DNA from: Candidatus Nitrospira kreftii
Lineage (GTDB): Bacteria > Nitrospirota > Nitrospiria > Nitrospirales > Nitrospiraceae
Direction: 5' to 3'
Assembly: GCA_014058405.1 (NCBI GenBank)
Contig: CP047423.1
Location: forward strand, 2,629,777 to 2,693,776
DNA length: 64,000 bases
Notes under the pieces: generated by a model
Databases searched by the model: none
The model's input: only the letters and a program-made list of their open reading frames with translations
What the model was told of the DNA's origin: nothing
Translations under genes and position numbers: made by a program
Shown: positions 62,364 through 64,000 of the stretch, piece after piece
Position numbering within the stretch: position 1 is the stretch's first letter
Layout: each line of letters starts with the position of its first letter

Positions 62364-62990
62364 TCAACTTTTTGCCAACGCTTTTTCAAGATCGGCAATT
62401 ATCGGCTGTGACAGTGGATTCATTCCCGGATCGTATTTTCCAATCACCTGACCAGACCGATCCACGAGATACTTTTGAAAGTTCCAGGTCACCCGGCCTG
62501 GGAAGGGACTCTCTTTGGTGAGGTATTGATAGAGCGGATGCTGCGATGTTCCCGTGACGCTGATTTTGGAGAAGAGGGGGAAGCTGATACTGTACTTCGT
62601 GTAACAAAAGCCTTTGATCTCCTCATTCGTCCCTGGTTCCTGTTGACCAAAATCATTGGCCGGAAAGGCCAACACCTCGAATCCACGGTCTCGATATCGG
62701 TCATACATTTCTTGAAGACCGGCATATTGCGGAGTATTCCCGCACATGCTCGCCGTGTTCACGATCAACAGGACCTTTCCTTTGAAGGTCTGCAGGTCGA
62801 TGGGGTGGCCGTCGATATCCGGAAGCCGAAACTTGTAGAGAGGCGCCGAGGAGTCATGACCCATTGGTTGCGCCCTGAGCTGCTTCTCACCGGCAAACAC
62901 CTTTCCGTAATCCCCTGCAAATGCGCCCATTCCAAATAAAAGGAGACTCAGAACAATTAGGTAGGCTCTTAGGTGGAGAGCGGTTGGCAT
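62364..62990 (-). CDS. Glutathione peroxidase family protein, exported
   Basis: 208 aa with a signal peptide (LRAYLIVLSLLLFGMGAFAG). Thioredoxin fold with the peroxidatic Cys in VNTASMCGNTPQYAGLQ, the conserved LAFPANDFGQQEPG (Gln) and VTWNFQKYLVDRSG (Trp/Asn) motifs. Bacterial members reduce hydroperoxides, often with thioredoxin. Export to the periplasm is notable. It forms an operon with the downstream small exported protein. Confidence 0.93.
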   Translation of the reverse strand: MPTALHLRAYLIVLSLLLFGMGAFAGDYGKVFAGEKQLRAQPMGHDSSAPLYKFRLPDIDGHPIDLQTFKGKVLLIVNTASMCGNTPQYAGLQEMYDRYRDRGFEVLAFPANDFGQQEPGTNEEIKGFCYTKYSISFPLFSKISVTGTSQHPLYQYLTKESPFPGRVTWNFQKYLVDRSGQVIGKYDPGMNPLSQPIIADLEKALAKS

Positions 62991-63193
62991 GATGTCACTC
63001 CCTTCTGAGTTGGATGAGATACATATGATTCAGACTCACAGTATCAAAATGTCCATCTATTGTCCAATCCTTTGTACTATATATTTGACATACATTGGAC
63101 ATCATGGTATTTATGCCGATGTGAATGATCTAAACGATGAGTATCGCCCCTCTATGAGCTTGTCTGAGAGGCACACCATGAAAGGAGCAACCG

Positions 63194-64000
63194 ATGAGGA
63201 ATGACCACCTACGAGAAGTCGATGAGGGAATCCCTTCCCTGGAAAGCTCTGAGCAGGATGATGTGTACAGAGACGACCCCTCGTCTGGGGCACTCTTGGA
63301 TCACATCGTTCGTAGCGATGAATCCAACACATCGTTAGACGCACCTGGTGAGAGTGATTCGGACACCCGAGTCTCGCAGAATCGGTTTGCCCTCGAATCT
63401 CACTATTTTCGGTCGTTTCGAGGCACAGCACTATTGACCTCGAAAGAAGAGGTGGCGTTGGCTAAAAACATTGATGAGGGTACACGACGCATTAAGACAG
63501 CTTTGAAAAATGCGAGTGCCTTCCTGACGGCGCATGTTCCATCGGCCTCCGTCAGGGATGCGGTTCAAGAGCTCACCACCATTCGACAACTCAGTGGTCT
63601 TTCCGCCATCGTGCTAGATCGGGCCGAGGCCCTTCTCGCAGCGGGTCTGAGCTCGACATCACAGATTGGAGCCTTTCTACCTTCAGAAGCCCATCGAGAA
63701 CTCAGCTCCTTGCTGGCTGCAATCCAACAGGCACGTCGTCAGTTGGAGGAGGCAAAAGATGAACTTGTGCGGCATAATTTGCGCTTGGTCATCGATGTCG
63801 CCAAGCGCTATAGCTCGCACGGCCTCACACTGTTGGACCTGGTCCAGGAAGGCAATATCGGTCTGATGAAAGCAGCGGAGCGTTACCAATACCGCAAAGG
63901 GTTCAAGTTCAGCACCTATGCCACGTGGTGGATTCGTCAAGGCATCACCCGTGCGCTCTCCGACCAATCTCGGGTCATTCGCGTGCCGGTTCACCAAGTA
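63194..64000 (+). CDS. Sigma-70 family RNA polymerase sigma factor, 3' end cut
   Basis: 269 codons are visible from ATG 63194 (AAAGGAGCAACCG upstream) to the window edge. After an acidic N-terminus of about 75 aa come region 1.2, then region 2 with [35 protein letters not shown] and [18 protein letters not shown], then the start of region 3 ([11 protein letters not shown]). This is a group 1/2 (RpoD/RpoS-like) factor. The long acidic start and insertion between 1.2 and 2.1 differ from the usual RpoS. The upstream ORF at 62989-63204 overlaps it and is not credible. Confidence 0.92.
   Translation, partial: MRNDHLREVDEGIPSLESSEQDDVYRDDPSSGALLDHIVRSDESNTSLDAPGESDSDTRVSQNRFALESHYFRSFRGTALLTSKEEVALAKNIDEGTRRIKTALKNASAFLTAHVPSASVRDAVQELTTIRQLSGLSAIVLDRAEALLAAGLSSTSQIGAFLPSEAHRELSSLLAAIQQARRQLEEAKDELVRHNLRLVIDVAKRYSSHGLTLLDLVQEGNIGLMKAAERYQYRKGFKFSTYATWWIRQGITRALSDQSRVIRVPVHQV

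Noticed and set aside
63049-63204. A small ORF upstream of the sigma factor
   Set aside because: It overlaps the sigma-factor start and has no ribosome site; it reads through the leader.

Overview
The window looks like a chromosome segment of a Nitrospira-like bacterium (phylum Nitrospirota). This is an inference from GC-rich coding, the gene mix (sigma-54 activators, ClpB, YifB, bactofilin, many small secreted proteins) and a short repeat, GTATCTCGTGAAGCGTCT, of a kind I associate with Nitrospira genomes. No marker gene here fixes the taxon.

Layout. (1) 1-2.8 kb: chromosomal flank with a TPR protein running off the left edge and an NtrC-class sigma-54 regulator. (2) 2.82-24.69 kb: a composite island of two tandem integrative elements in one tRNA-Thr(UGU) gene. 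Element A (about 15.3 kb, 2860-18187) carries a primase-helicase, repeats resembling iterons, a terminase large subunit, a divergent HicAB-like module, a superinfection-immunity-type protein, a divergent pair of ribbon-helix-helix regulators and a tyrosine integrase. It has no recognisable capsid, portal or tail gene, so it resembles a phage satellite. Element B (about 6.5 kb, 18180-24685) carries a tyrosine integrase, an AlpA-like protein, a ribbon-helix-helix repressor with its operator, an HUH-type Rep, duplicated hairpin/rep remnants and a VapC/AbrB-type pair. The only complete tRNA-Thr (18147-18222) lies at the A/B junction. By my reading its 5' half and promoter come from A and its 3' half from B, while the two chromosomal halves lie stranded at 2819-2859 and 24641-24685.

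(3) 24.9-42.1 kb: ordinary chromosome. It holds a GlrK-QseG-GlrR-like signalling operon, a membrane protein, ClpB, YifB with a coupled small membrane protein, a stand-alone Lrp/AsnC ligand domain, a Gfo/Idh/MocA oxidoreductase, a dienelactone-hydrolase-like protein lacking its catalytic residues, DUF423, a bactofilin and a MazEF pair.

(4) 42.6-54.9 kb: a gene cluster (two small exported proteins, a coiled-coil protein of at least 801 aa, a 733-aa patatin-like lipoprotein) hit by five insertion sequences of three kinds. Four insertions have intact target duplications. Removing them in silico restores open reading frames exactly, so they are recent. The fifth has no target duplication and probably marks a deletion.

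(5) 55-64 kb: a frameshifted TPR membrane protein between two 230-bp direct repeats, a VapBC pair, a repeat-rich coiled-coil protein with an OmpA-type partner, a second patatin-like lipoprotein, a small exported protein with a periplasmic glutathione peroxidase, and the start of a sigma-70 family factor running off the right edge.
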